A stretch of DNA of 64,000 bases from Winogradskyella sp. PC-19 (GCF_002163855.1 NZ_CP019332.1:785145-849144), one strand, 5' to 3'; shown: positions 1 through 8,757, counted from the first letter of the stretch. The notes: generated from the sequence alone by a model not told the origin. Program-made: numbers and translations.

Positions 1-32
1 ATTGAAACAGTTAGTAATAACTTAATAATTTC

Positions 33-40
33 TAATTTTG
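33..40 (+). promoter_or_regulatory. -7 promoter element for the SDR gene
   Basis: TAATTTTG matches the Bacteroidota -7 consensus TAnnTTTG exactly and ends 17 bases before the ATG at 58. No convincing -33 TTG at the usual spacing was seen. Confidence 0.5.
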
Positions 41-57
41 ACCTTTAAGTTTTAACT

Positions 58-849
58 ATGGATTTTACAAATAAAGTAATTTGGATAACTGGTGCATCAA
101 GTGGTATCGGGAAGGCTTTGGCTATTAAGCTATCTCAATTAGATTGTAAACTTATTTTATCTTCTAGACGTGAGACGGAATTAAACCTTGTGAAATCTCA
201 ATGTCATAATCCAGAAAATATTGTAATACTTGCTTTTGATTTGGCAAACTACGATATGATGAAACCCATAGCTGAAAAAGCTATTTCCAAATTTAAAAAT
301 ATCGATATCTTAATAAATAACGGTGGTATTAGTCAACGTTCACTGATAATCGATACTGACATTTCTGTTGACAAAAAACTAATGGAAATCGATTATTTAG
401 GTACTGTTGGTTTGTCAAAAGCATTATTACCACATTTTATAACTAATCAAAATGGACATTTTGTAACAGTTACAAGTCTAATGGGAAAATTTGGTTCACC
501 ATATCGTTCTGGATATTGTGGTGCCAAACATGCGCTTCATGGTTTTTTTGATGTTCTGCGTATGGAACATGAAAAAGATAATATAAAAGTTACTCTGATT
601 TGCCCTGGTTTTGTAAATACTGATGTGTCCAAAAATGCACTTACTGGTGATGGTTCAAAATTAGAGACATTAGATAAAGCGACAGAAAATGGTTTATCAG
701 TTGAAGCGTTTGCTAAGCGAATGCTTAAAGCCATTTCAAAGGGAAAATTTGAAGCCTACATAGGTAAAAAAGAGACTATAGGTGTACTATTAAAGCGGTT
801 CTTTCCTAAATTACTACACAAAACTGTAATGAAAAGTGAAGTGAGATAA
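58..849 (+). CDS. SDR family NAD(P)-dependent oxidoreductase
   Basis: This is a classical short-chain dehydrogenase/reductase of 263 aa. The Rossmann cofactor motif TGASSGIG lies at residues 11-18. The NNAG motif appears as NNGG at 87-90. The catalytic residues are Ser140 and the YxxxK pair Tyr153/Lys157. The overall pattern resembles the DHRS7-like subgroup of soluble SDRs. The substrate cannot be told from sequence. It has its own promoter and is convergent with the DUF2490 gene, with one base between the two stop codons, so it is not part of the men operon that follows on the other strand. Confidence 0.9.
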   Translation: MDFTNKVIWITGASSGIGKALAIKLSQLDCKLILSSRRETELNLVKSQCHNPENIVILAFDLANYDMMKPIAEKAISKFKNIDILINNGGISQRSLIIDTDISVDKKLMEIDYLGTVGLSKALLPHFITNQNGHFVTVTSLMGKFGSPYRSGYCGAKHALHGFFDVLRMEHEKDNIKVTLICPGFVNTDVSKNALTGDGSKLETLDKATENGLSVEAFAKRMLKAISKGKFEAYIGKKETIGVLLKRFFPKLLHKTVMKSEVR

Positions 850-850
850 A

Positions 851-1534
851 CTACAACTTATGATGCATACTAAACTGTAATTGTCCTTTACCCCATGTAT
901 TAGTTTTCTGGTTCATCCAACCAAATTGAAAACGGATATTACTATTTATTACATAGCCCAATCCAAGATAGGTACGATTACGGTCAAATAGTTCAACTTC
1001 TCTACCATCACCAATTTCTTGTTGACCATTAATAAACAATTCGTTATATAACGCTGCATAGATTGTTTTTGGACTTAGCGCCTTATTATTAATTGGGATA
1101 TTTAAAAAAAGGTTATAGCGGTATCGAGTTCTAAAATCTTGATTTTCAACAAAACGTTGTTCATACCTAAACCTATGTGTTAGCAAAAAGCGTCCAAATT
1201 TTGATGAAAATAATGCTTCTTGATAAATACGACTCTCATTAGATGTGTCGTTGTTAGCTCCTGGAACACCTGAAGTGATATTTGCGTAACCTAAAGTAAA
1301 TTTTATACTTGTTTCTTTTGGTGTGTATGTAAAACCTGAACGAAGTAATAATTGCTCCTTATCACCTAAGCCTTGCCAATCACGGTATTGAAAATCACCT
1401 TGGATTCCAAATTGACTATCTTTTAATTGATGAGTAAAAAAATACATGTACCATGCTCCTGTTTGTGATTGATCTACTTGAGCAATTGACAAAAATGTAG
1501 CAAAACAAAAAACTAGTAATAGTATAAATCTCAT
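851..1534 (-). CDS. DUF2490 domain-containing exported protein
   Basis: The 227 aa product has a signal peptide at residues 1-19 ending at AQ. The rest is short alternating-polarity strands rich in Tyr, Phe and Arg (for example YRDWQGLGDKEQ and HRFRYEQRFVENQ), typical of the DUF2490 family, which is predicted to form a small outer-membrane-type beta barrel. The family has no known function. It follows menA on the same strand with a 15-base gap, so it is probably the last gene of the menB-menA transcript. A role in quinone metabolism does not follow from that. Confidence 0.8.
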   Translation of the reverse strand: MRFILLLVFCFATFLSIAQVDQSQTGAWYMYFFTHQLKDSQFGIQGDFQYRDWQGLGDKEQLLLRSGFTYTPKETSIKFTLGYANITSGVPGANNDTSNESRIYQEALFSSKFGRFLLTHRFRYEQRFVENQDFRTRYRYNLFLNIPINNKALSPKTIYAALYNELFINGQQEIGDGREVELFDRNRTYLGLGYVINSNIRFQFGWMNQKTNTWGKGQLQFSMHHKL

Positions 1535-1549
1535 TTCAATTATGTGTTT

Positions 1550-2455
1550 TTAATAAAGTAAATAGCCTATTCCCAATAAGATTGAAAATAAAAATGTAGT
1601 TAAAGCCAATACCTTTAGTTGACTATCGAAGTCGTTAGGATATTTGGCTTGTTTAATTTTTTTCAGATGAATTACTAAAGGAATGAAACTCAGAAGAAAA
1701 ATAAAATTATAAGGTTCTACATAATATAGAATGCTGTAGGTCAGTGCAGTTAACATAGCACCTATTACTAAAAAATAATGATAGTTCTTAGCTCGTTTAG
1801 CGCCAAGTTTAACAGCTAATGTTATCTTGCTAACTTTTGCATCTTCTTCTCTATCACGCATGTTGTTTAGATTTAAAACAGCAACACTTAATAGGCCTAA
1901 TGCAGTAGCAGGTAAAAACACAATATGGTCTATGGTTTTGACATTCAATAAATATGTTCCTAAAACACTAATAAAACCAAAAAACACAAAAACAAAAACA
2001 TCTCCTAAAGCACGGTAACCATAAGGAGAATCACCCATTGTATAATTTATAGCTGCGTATATTGACAAACTACCTAGAACTATAATAAGTAAAGTATACA
2101 GGAAATTTTGATGACCAAATGCAACATATACTAACGATATAGTTAAAGCTATAACAACAAGAATATTCTTCTTTATAGCCTCAAACATTTGTTTAGGGGT
2201 AATTTCTCCACTTTGTATGGCGCGTTGAGGACCAACTCTATCTTCGTTATCGGTTCCTCTTACACCATCTCCATAATCATTTGCTAGATTAGAAAGGATT
2301 TGTAAGCTCACCGTGGTTAACAAAGCCAAAACAAATACAAAGATGTCAAATCTTCCATTATAAGCCGCTAAACAAGTGCCAATTATGATTCCTGATACTG
2401 ATAAAGGCAGTGTGCGCAATCGCATAGCAGAAAGCCATGGTTTTAATTTACTCAT
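1550..2455 (-). CDS. menA: 1,4-dihydroxy-2-naphthoate polyprenyltransferase (MenA)
   Basis: MenA attaches the polyprenyl chain to 1,4-dihydroxy-2-naphthoate at the membrane, giving demethylmenaquinone. The 301 aa protein has about eight hydrophobic segments. The UbiA-family Asp-rich motif NDYGD is at residues 59-63, in the MenA-type context NDYGDGVRGTDNEDRVGPQRA. The second Asp cluster, NMRDREED, lies near residue 200. Length and motifs are normal for the family. It lies 14 bases after menB and is probably translated from the same mRNA. Confidence 0.95.
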   Translation of the reverse strand: MSKLKPWLSAMRLRTLPLSVSGIIIGTCLAAYNGRFDIFVFVLALLTTVSLQILSNLANDYGDGVRGTDNEDRVGPQRAIQSGEITPKQMFEAIKKNILVVIALTISLVYVAFGHQNFLYTLLIIVLGSLSIYAAINYTMGDSPYGYRALGDVFVFVFFGFISVLGTYLLNVKTIDHIVFLPATALGLLSVAVLNLNNMRDREEDAKVSKITLAVKLGAKRAKNYHYFLVIGAMLTALTYSILYYVEPYNFIFLLSFIPLVIHLKKIKQAKYPNDFDSQLKVLALTTFLFSILLGIGYLLY

Positions 2456-2469
2456 AAATTTCTATAGAT

Positions 2470-3309
2470 TTATGGAATCCATTTTTTATCAAAATTGGGT
2501 TTACGCTTTTCTAAAAATGCGTCTCTACCTTCTTTAGCTTCGTCTGTCATATAGGCTAATCGTGTAGCTTCACCTGCAAAAACTTGCTGTCCAACCATAC
2601 CGTCATCTGTAAGATTCATTGCAAATTTTAGCATTTTAATAGACGTTGGTGACTTAGCTAATATCTCTTGTGCCCATTCGTAAGCTGTATCTTCTAATTC
2701 TTGATGAGGAATTACTGCATTTACCATTCCCATTTGGTAAGCTTCTTGTGCAGAGTAATTTCTTCCCAAGAAAAAAATTTCTCTAGCCTTTTTTTGACCT
2801 ACCATTTTAGCTAAATATGCTGAGCCATAACCGCCATCAAAACTAGTTACATCTGCGTCAGTTTGCTTGAAAATTGCGTTTTCTTTACTTGCCAATGTTA
2901 AATCACAAACTACGTGTAAACTATGACCGCCACCTACTGCCCATCCAGGAACGACAGCAATAACTGCTTTAGGCATAAAACGAATTAAGCGCTGTACTTC
3001 CAATATATTTAGTCTGTGATAACCATCTTCTCCAACATAGCCTTGATGTCCTCTTGCCTTTTGGTCACCGCCAGAGCAAAAACTCCATATACCATCTTTA
3101 GTAGATGGTCCTTCTGCACTTAATAGTACTACACCAATGTTAATGTCTTCATTGGCATCATAAAATGCATCATAAAGTTCTGATGTAGTCTTTGGTCTAA
3201 AAGCATTTCTAATGTCTGGTCTATTAAAAGCTATACGAGCTACACCATTACATTTTTTATAGGTGATATCTTCATATTCCTTAGCTACTTCCCATTTTAT
3301 TTTACTCAT
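2470..3309 (-). CDS. menB: 1,4-dihydroxy-2-naphthoyl-CoA synthase (MenB)
   Basis: MenB is the crotonase-fold enzyme that closes the naphthoquinone ring from o-succinylbenzoyl-CoA. The start chosen is the ATG at 3309, giving 279 aa. An in-frame start eight codons upstream would place the -7 promoter element almost against the start codon and adds residues unlike the family. Visible motifs are the oxyanion-hole region FCSGGDQKARGHQGY, the loop GWAVGGGHSLHVVCDLTLAS and the MenB-specific TDADVTSFDGGYGSAYLA. It is the first gene of menB-menA-DUF2490. The partner menD/menF/thioesterase operon lies 2 kb away on the same strand. Confidence 0.96.
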   Translation of the reverse strand: MSKIKWEVAKEYEDITYKKCNGVARIAFNRPDIRNAFRPKTTSELYDAFYDANEDINIGVVLLSAEGPSTKDGIWSFCSGGDQKARGHQGYVGEDGYHRLNILEVQRLIRFMPKAVIAVVPGWAVGGGHSLHVVCDLTLASKENAIFKQTDADVTSFDGGYGSAYLAKMVGQKKAREIFFLGRNYSAQEAYQMGMVNAVIPHQELEDTAYEWAQEILAKSPTSIKMLKFAMNLTDDGMVGQQVFAGEATRLAYMTDEAKEGRDAFLEKRKPNFDKKWIP

Positions 3310-3330
3310 ATAATCAATCAATTTGAAAAA

Positions 3331-3338
3331 CAAAAATA
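3331..3338 (-). promoter_or_regulatory. -7 promoter element for menB
   Basis: Read on the minus strand this is TATTTTTG, a full match to TAnnTTTG, 21 bases before the menB ATG. It supports the downstream start choice for menB. Confidence 0.55.
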
Positions 3339-3467
3339 CGCATAAATTATATTTAATTTTTTTTAGATTTTTAATAATTATTGAAGTTTTATTTAGCGCT
3401 TATCAAATTTATAAACATTCGAAAACGATGTAGTGATTTTTACATAAAACACTAAAAATCATATTGT

Positions 3468-3481
3468 TTAGTAATTACTAA
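3468..3481. repeat. Perfect 14-bp palindrome TTAGTAATTACTAA
   Basis: This perfect palindrome sits in the 312-base divergent gap between menB (3309) and the gene at 3622. The same gap holds an 8-bp hairpin (TGATTTTT 3434-3441 with AAAAATCA 3454-3461). It could be an operator. In such AT-rich DNA a chance origin is also possible. Confidence 0.35.
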
Positions 3482-3578
3482 TTTATTCGTAACTTAATTA
3501 TCAATATCAAGATAAATCAAACAAAACATTCTTTAATTATTCTTAAAAAAGTTAAAGTCATTTAATCAGTATTAAAAA

Positions 3579-3594
3579 ACTATGCATGCATAGT
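3579..3594. promoter_or_regulatory. Candidate operator palindrome ACTATGCATGCATAGT
   Basis: This is a perfect 16-bp palindrome that runs directly into the -7 element TACTTTTG at 3594-3601, so a bound protein would block the promoter of the gene at 3622. The same ATGCATGCAT core recurs at 23927-23936, inside an 18-bp palindrome on another promoter. Confidence 0.55.
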
Positions 3595-3601
3595 ACTTTT
3601 G
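3594..3601 (+). promoter_or_regulatory. -7 promoter element for the STAS/SEC14-like gene
   Basis: TACTTTTG fits TAnnTTTG exactly and lies 20 bases before the ATG at 3622. It is overlapped by the palindrome at 3579-3594. Confidence 0.6.
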
Positions 3602-3621
3602 TAGTCCGAAAAAAATAAAAT

Positions 3622-4032
3622 ATGTCTATAACTGATTACGAAAATATAACCAATATAATTGACTACAAGGAAGTTAAAATTGGAAAACTCTTTTTTTTTG
3701 ATAGATATGTAGTCACTGAATTTAATGAAGGTGTTCATATAGATTTTGAATCTTTTAAAGAGACTAAAGATGCAATTTTAAAGTTTTTTGGAGAGAAGGA
3801 CTTTGGTGTCATTACTAATAGGACTAATACGTATTCTTTGGACTTAAATGATGCAAAACGATTTAATGAAAGTTTTCCTAACCTCAAAGCTTATGCTGTA
3901 GTCTGTAATACCTTGTTCGGCAAAGGTATCTTTGAAGTTGAAAACCAATTCTTTACCTATAACAGAAAAATATTCAAAGTAATAGAGGATGCTATTCCGT
4001 GGGTTGAAGAGATTCTTGAGTCTGGTAATTAG
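3622..4032 (+). CDS. STAS/SEC14-like small cytosolic protein
   Basis: The 136 aa product has no signal peptide or membrane segment. Its alternating strand/helix pattern, ending in KAYAVVCNT...FFTYNRKIFKVIEDAIPWVEE, resembles the small SpoIIAA/STAS-SEC14-like proteins common in Flavobacteriia. Members of that group have no assigned function in this phylum. It is monocistronic and convergent with the CvfB gene, four bases apart. Regulation is the notable part: a perfect ATGCATGCAT palindrome sits on its promoter. The family assignment is moderate and rests on overall pattern only. Confidence 0.65.
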   Translation: MSITDYENITNIIDYKEVKIGKLFFFDRYVVTEFNEGVHIDFESFKETKDAILKFFGEKDFGVITNRTNTYSLDLNDAKRFNESFPNLKAYAVVCNTLFGKGIFEVENQFFTYNRKIFKVIEDAIPWVEEILESGN

Positions 4033-4036
4033 AGTA

Positions 4037-4867
4037 TTATTTTAAATAAATACCATCTTCTTTAATTTCAATTTTTCGGTCTTTGTACAGTGAACCAATA
4101 GCTTTTTTAAAACTCTTTTTACTCATTTGTACTGTATCTTTTATATCATCAGGTGCAGATTTATCATTTAATGGTAAAAACCCATTGTTATCTCCCAAAA
4201 CAGTTAAAATGGTTTGTGCATTTGGCTCTATAGCTCTATAACTTGTCTGACTCAATGAAATATCTAATTTATTTCCTGGTCTAATTTTTTTAACAATTCC
4301 CTTTAACTTATCACCAACACTTATGTCTTTAAAGATTTCGTCTTTAAAGACTAGTCCAAGATGGCGGTTATTTACAATAACATTCATACCAAGGTCGGAT
4401 GGATGAGACACTATTAAATCTACTTCTTCGTAGTGCTCGACAGTCAATTCTTTGTTATCTAAAAAACGATTAGTTTTACTTGACGCGACAAGACGTTCGG
4501 ATTCTTCATCTAAATAGCAATGCACCAAATACCAGCCTCCAGCTTTCATCTTAAATGCTTGCTCTTTAAATGGGCAAAATAATTCTTTAACTAAACCCCA
4601 ATCCAAAAAAGCACCAAACTTAGTCACTTGATTACAACGTAATAAAGCAAAATCACCTCTCTTTATATAAGGTTTGTCAGTGATGGCAACTGGTCGTTCT
4701 TCATTATCTAAATAGGCAAAAACTTCTATCTTATCACCAATTTCGAATGTCTCAGGAACATATCGATTTGGCAAAAGAATTTCATTTTCTTCATTATCAC
4801 CTAAAAAAAGTCCAGGTTCAGTATCTCTTAAGATGGTAAGTGTGTTATAATCGCCTATTTGTATCAT
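4037..4867 (-). CDS. cvfB: CvfB-type S1 RNA-binding protein
   Basis: The 276 aa protein matches the CvfB/YitL family. It has an N-terminal OB/S1-like domain (about 1-65), a second S1-like unit (about 68-140, with RCNQVTKFGAFLDWGL), a third (about 145-215, ending KLDISLSQ) and a C-terminal winged-helix segment (about 220-276, with FKKAIGSLYKDRKIEIKEDGIYL). CvfB in Staphylococcus binds RNA and affects virulence gene expression. In this phylum its role is unknown. The start is the ATG at 4867. It follows the DUF2853 gene but is separated from it by a terminator. Confidence 0.88.
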   Translation of the reverse strand: MIQIGDYNTLTILRDTEPGLFLGDNEENEILLPNRYVPETFEIGDKIEVFAYLDNEERPVAITDKPYIKRGDFALLRCNQVTKFGAFLDWGLVKELFCPFKEQAFKMKAGGWYLVHCYLDEESERLVASSKTNRFLDNKELTVEHYEEVDLIVSHPSDLGMNVIVNNRHLGLVFKDEIFKDISVGDKLKGIVKKIRPGNKLDISLSQTSYRAIEPNAQTILTVLGDNNGFLPLNDKSAPDDIKDTVQMSKKSFKKAIGSLYKDRKIEIKEDGIYLK

Positions 4868-4906
4868 ACCGCAAAGTTATTATTATTAATGTTTGTAGCT
4901 AAAAAA

Positions 4907-4938
4907 AGCGCTAATATTCTCAATGAAATATTAGCGCT
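4907..4938 (-). terminator. Rho-independent terminator after the DUF2853 gene
   Basis: A 12-bp perfect stem (AGCGCTAATATT with AATATTAGCGCT) with an 8-base loop is followed, on the minus strand, by a run of T. It ends the DUF2853 transcript before the CvfB gene. Confidence 0.8.
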
Positions 4939-4960
4939 AACTTATATAGATTATTTTATT

Positions 4961-5299
4961 CTAATAAACAGACTCTTTTTTAAAGTGCTTAGTAAGCATA
5001 TAATAAATTACAGCTCTATACTTGTTACGATTAGAACGTCCGTAAGTTTCGATAACACTATCAATAGCTTTATCTAAATCAGCGCTATCACTAAGTCCTA
5101 ATTTCTTAATTAAAAAGTTATTTTTAACTGTAGCTAACTCTTTATCGTCAGAACCTGAAACTGTAGCAGCATCTGCATTATAAATAGATGGTCCTAAACC
5201 AACAGTTACTTTTGTCAACAAGTCCATGTCTGGATTCATACCACATTTGTCTTTTAAGTCTGCAGCATATTTTGCAATTAAGTCGTCTCTTTTGCTCAT
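4961..5299 (-). CDS. DUF2853 family protein
   Basis: This is a small cytosolic protein of 112 aa, mostly helical. It carries the KYAADLKDKCG start region, a TVGLGPSIYNADAA segment, and the ending SNRNKYRAVIYYMLTKHF. The pattern matches DUF2853, whose structure is known but whose function is not. It is monocistronic, with its own promoter at 5336-5343 and a strong terminator at 4907-4938. It lies between the menD operon and the CvfB gene without obvious linkage to either. Confidence 0.85.
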   Translation of the reverse strand: MSKRDDLIAKYAADLKDKCGMNPDMDLLTKVTVGLGPSIYNADAATVSGSDDKELATVKNNFLIKKLGLSDSADLDKAIDSVIETYGRSNRNKYRAVIYYMLTKHFKKESVY

Positions 5300-5335
5300 T
5301 TTATTTATTTTTTCAATTAATAATCAACAACGATT

Positions 5336-5367
5336 TAAATATAGTAAATTTTACCTTTAAAAGTCAA
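5336..5367 (-). promoter_or_regulatory. Promoter for the DUF2853 gene
   Basis: On the minus strand TTG (5367-5365) is followed after 21 bases by TATATTTA (5343-5336), one mismatch from TAnnTTTG. It is one of the few places in the window where both the -33 and the -7 elements are visible. Confidence 0.5.
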
Positions 5368-5393
5368 GTGGTTATAAATTATTCGGTATTTTA

Positions 5394-7154
5394 TTACTTA
5401 ATAAACTCGAAGTAATTGAGTAAAATCTCATCATTGATTTGAGAAGGTGTGAAAACTTCTAGTAATTTTGGTTGATTAGAATCATCATAAAATGATGTTA
5501 GTTCTTTTTTCAACGCTTCATTTGAGTCTGCTGATTGATATTCAAAACCATACATTTTTGACAAATCTGAAGCATTAAGATTATGCTTCGTCTCAAAATA
5601 AGTGTCGAAATTATCAGTGTTTTTATGACCAGGTAATATCCTAAAAATACCGCCACCACAATTATTTAGTACTATTATTCTGAAATTTTTTGGTATATAA
5701 TTATTCCACAACGCATTACTATCGTAAAAGAAACTCAAATCTCCAGTAATAAAAGTCACTCGTTCTTTTGAAATAGATGCCGACCCTAATGCTGTACTTG
5801 TACTACCATCAATACCGCTTGTTCCTCTATTACAAAATACAGATATATCCTGTCTAAGTTGAAATAATTGAGTATACCTAATCGCAGAGCTGTTACCTAC
5901 TTGTAGCTGACTATTCCTCGGAATACTATTCAGGAAATAATCAAAAACTGTAAAATCCGAATACGGAATTGTACTTAAGTAGTCATCGTGTAGCTTTCTT
6001 CTTCTCTCTCTGATAGATAACCAATATTGCTTATAATCACTTTTAACGGCATCTTTAATCTCTGGTAAAAATGATTCAAAAAAAGTATTAGGACTTAATT
6101 TTATGTGCTTGTCTAATGCAAAAAAAGTATCATTAGCATTGTACTTATCTATATGCCAGTGATAATTGGGTTTGTAATCTCTTAAAAAGCGTTTTACTTT
6201 TTTAGAAACTATCAAACCGCCTAAAGTTAATAATACTTCAGGTTGTAATTTCTGAAAATCTTCTTTATCTAATGGCGCTATAAGTTTATCTATTCCAGGA
6301 AAAACATCTTGATGGTATAAATTTGATGTTGTTTCAGTTAAAACAATCACACCTTCATCTTTTACCAATTGGTCTAAAACATTTTGCTCCACTGAATTTG
6401 GCTGAAGTACTCCAACCAAAACTAATTTTCGTTTTGAATTTTTCCAGATATTAGAACACTCTTTGATAACGGAGTCTTCAATATTCTTTTCAATATTTGG
6501 AAGTTTGAAAGGTTTTGGACTTATGGTCAATTCATCAACTCTACCATATAAAGGTTCGTCAAAAGGAACGTTAATATGTACTGGTCCAGAATTTATAACT
6601 GCACTATTTAACGCTTTATGGATTTCTTTTTCATTCTGGGATTGAATGCCATCTTGTAAACCTAAAATTTTCTCGACTTTATTTTCTAAATTTTTGAAAA
6701 TTGGAACTTCCTCTTTTGGTGGTTTATGTGTTTCTTCTCTTAAATCTAGTTTAAGATTCGCACTATAAAAAACGTGTTCCCCGAAAACATTCTTTTGTTT
6801 TATGGTTTGTCCGTCGCCTATATCTATAAGATGTTCTGGTCTATCAGCAGATAAAACAACTAATGGAATACGACTGTAATATGCCTCTGAAACTGCTGGG
6901 TAGTAATTGAGTAAAGCACTACCAGATGTACAAACTACAGCAGTTGGCTCTTGATTTTGTTGCGCAATACCCATTGCAAAAAATGCAGCACAGCGCTCAT
7001 CTACAATACTATAACATTTAAAAAAATCATCGTGTGTAAAACCAATAGTTAAAGGTGCATTTCTACTTCCAGGAGAAATAACAATATGCTTAATATTATG
7101 CGTTTTGCATAAGGTAACAACTGTCTGTGCTAAAGGAATTTTAGAGTAGTTCAT
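5394..7154 (-). CDS. menD: SEPHCHC synthase (MenD)
   Basis: MenD is the thiamine-diphosphate enzyme that joins 2-oxoglutarate to isochorismate, the first committed step to menaquinone. The ATG at 7154 gives 586 aa. A GTG two codons upstream is less likely. Visible features are the start KIPLAQTVVTLCKTHNIKH, the Glu-containing ISPGSRNAPLTIGF, the FAMGIAQ..VCTSGSALLNYYPAV segment, and the ThDP-binding GDLSFFYDSNALWN...NCGGGIF near residues 475-505. It is the last gene of the thioesterase-menF-menD operon. Confidence 0.96.
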   Translation of the reverse strand: MNYSKIPLAQTVVTLCKTHNIKHIVISPGSRNAPLTIGFTHDDFFKCYSIVDERCAAFFAMGIAQQNQEPTAVVCTSGSALLNYYPAVSEAYYSRIPLVVLSADRPEHLIDIGDGQTIKQKNVFGEHVFYSANLKLDLREETHKPPKEEVPIFKNLENKVEKILGLQDGIQSQNEKEIHKALNSAVINSGPVHINVPFDEPLYGRVDELTISPKPFKLPNIEKNIEDSVIKECSNIWKNSKRKLVLVGVLQPNSVEQNVLDQLVKDEGVIVLTETTSNLYHQDVFPGIDKLIAPLDKEDFQKLQPEVLLTLGGLIVSKKVKRFLRDYKPNYHWHIDKYNANDTFFALDKHIKLSPNTFFESFLPEIKDAVKSDYKQYWLSIRERRRKLHDDYLSTIPYSDFTVFDYFLNSIPRNSQLQVGNSSAIRYTQLFQLRQDISVFCNRGTSGIDGSTSTALGSASISKERVTFITGDLSFFYDSNALWNNYIPKNFRIIVLNNCGGGIFRILPGHKNTDNFDTYFETKHNLNASDLSKMYGFEYQSADSNEALKKELTSFYDDSNQPKLLEVFTPSQINDEILLNYFEFIK

Positions 7155-7187
7155 CAACACACAAAGATAAGGAATTTCTCAGTGGAC

Positions 7188-8303
7188 TTAGCTTAATATA
7201 TTCCCAATAGTTTTAGCTTTATTTTGGGTTTCTTCCCATTCTTTTTCAGCAACAGAACCTCTGGTAATACCACCACCAACATAAATTGTTGCAGTATTGT
7301 CTAGAATCTGCATACAACGCAAATTAACGTAGAAATTTGATTGTGTTTTTACAACACTGTAAGCGTTATTCTCAATATTTCGTCTATTGGTGTTACGCGT
7401 TTTTGCGATTTTAAAGTTTAATTCACCAAGGAAACCTGTGTAAAACTGACGATTATAGCCTTCGCTTTTTAATATAAATGTCTTGGCTTTTTCTTTTGGA
7501 AAACCACAAACAGCAGGTGTTGGGTGCAACGCTTCGATAATAGATTTTAACTCAGATTTACTATCTATACGGCTAATCAATCGAGTTTTGAGATGCCATA
7601 AATTTCCAGCACGAATCGTTTCTACTTCAGAGATTTTAGTATTTGTAGTATATGGCGAAATCTGATTTGCTAAAAAATCAGTAACGATTTGTTGCTCTTC
7701 TAATTCTTTTTTTGTCCAGTTTGGAATACCTTCAACGCTATAAGGTTGTGTTCCTGCTAGCGAAATTGTGGTCAACTGCTGACCTTCGACCTTAAATAAT
7801 AACTCAGGTGTTGCGCCTAACCATAAGCCTACTTTTGGATGATACCAGCAATAAACCATCGCATTTTTATAAGTATTGAATAGGCGTTTAAAAATAGTAA
7901 TCGGATGTTCAGAAACTGGCTGTTTTTCAGAACGAGATAGTACTACCTTTTCTAATTCTCCATTTTCAATAGCATCTATTCCTTTATTGACTAGATTTAT
8001 ATGAAATGACTGACCGGAAGAATTAATTTTAGAATCTGAATTTAGAGACTTATCCACTTTTAAGTTAGATATTTCTAATACTTGATGTTCACATTCATTT
8101 TGTGGTAAAATAACTGCAGAAGATTCTAAATTGAAAGGTGAAAACACAAATCCACTTTCTTTAAAATCTTGTGTTTCGTACAACTCATCATCTTTTTGCA
8201 ACCAATATTTTATGATAGAATTTATTGGACGACTATATACAACAAAAGGTGATTTTTTGTCATATTGTTGTTCTAAATTCTGAAAAAAAGAGGCTTCGGT
8301 CAT
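7188..8303 (-). CDS. menF: Isochorismate synthase (MenF/EntC type)
   Basis: This 371 aa chorismate-binding enzyme converts chorismate to isochorismate for MenD. Motifs seen are EKVVLSRSEK, GATPELLFKV, SLAGTQPY, HPTPAVCGFPKEKA, FYTGFLGE and the C-terminal YVGGGITRGS..EKEWEETQNKA, all typical of the isochorismate synthase branch. The N-terminal 100 residues are less conserved, as usual. It abuts the thioesterase gene end to start and lies 33 bases before menD. An EntC role in a catecholate siderophore is less likely, because no such genes are near. Confidence 0.93.
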   Translation of the reverse strand: MTEASFFQNLEQQYDKKSPFVVYSRPINSIIKYWLQKDDELYETQDFKESGFVFSPFNLESSAVILPQNECEHQVLEISNLKVDKSLNSDSKINSSGQSFHINLVNKGIDAIENGELEKVVLSRSEKQPVSEHPITIFKRLFNTYKNAMVYCWYHPKVGLWLGATPELLFKVEGQQLTTISLAGTQPYSVEGIPNWTKKELEEQQIVTDFLANQISPYTTNTKISEVETIRAGNLWHLKTRLISRIDSKSELKSIIEALHPTPAVCGFPKEKAKTFILKSEGYNRQFYTGFLGELNFKIAKTRNTNRRNIENNAYSVVKTQSNFYVNLRCMQILDNTATIYVGGGITRGSVAEKEWEETQNKAKTIGNILS

Positions 8304-8729
8304 TTACTTTTTCTTAGGCAAAGTAATTGTAGATAAACGGCAAATAGAAATCAAATTATCGTCCTGGTCAGTGACTCTAATATCCAATAATTGCGTTGTA
8401 CGTCCACGATGCAAAAAAGATGCTTTTGCATAGACATAACCTTCTTTTGCACTTTTTAAATGGTTGGCTGTAATCTCTAAACCACGCACAAAAAACTCGT
8501 CAGTGTTTGTAAATATATGTGATGCAAAACTCCCTACACTTTCTGCTAAAGCTGCTGTTGCGCCACCATGCAAAACGCCGTCTGGCTGATGTACTTTTGG
8601 TGTCACTGGCATTCGGGCTGTAAGTGTGTCTTCGGTAAAATCAACAATCTTGATATCTAAGGTTTCCATTAGTGTATCTTTACTTGCCGCATTTGCTTTT
8701 TGTAGTAATTCTTCTTTAGAGATTTGCAT
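8304..8729 (-). CDS. menI: Hotdog-fold thioesterase, probable DHNA-CoA hydrolase
   Basis: This is a PaaI/YbgC-type hotdog thioesterase of 141 aa from the ATG at 8729. A longer frame starts 16 codons upstream but would run across the promoter element. The motif HQPDGVLHGGATAALAESVGS carries the HGG and the catalytic acidic residue of the family. Being first in an operon with isochorismate synthase and menD, it very likely releases 1,4-dihydroxy-2-naphthoate from its CoA ester for MenA. The reaction is inferred from context; the fold is clear. Confidence 0.85.
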   Translation of the reverse strand: MQISKEELLQKANAASKDTLMETLDIKIVDFTEDTLTARMPVTPKVHQPDGVLHGGATAALAESVGSFASHIFTNTDEFFVRGLEITANHLKSAKEGYVYAKASFLHRGRTTQLLDIRVTDQDDNLISICRLSTITLPKKK

Positions 8730-8757
8730 AGTTATACCTACTTTTAGAGTCGGAATG

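Noticed and set aside
7188-8303. A siderophore (EntC) role for the isochorismate synthase
   Set aside because: It is in an operon with menD and a thioesterase. No entB-like, entA-like or NRPS gene is present.
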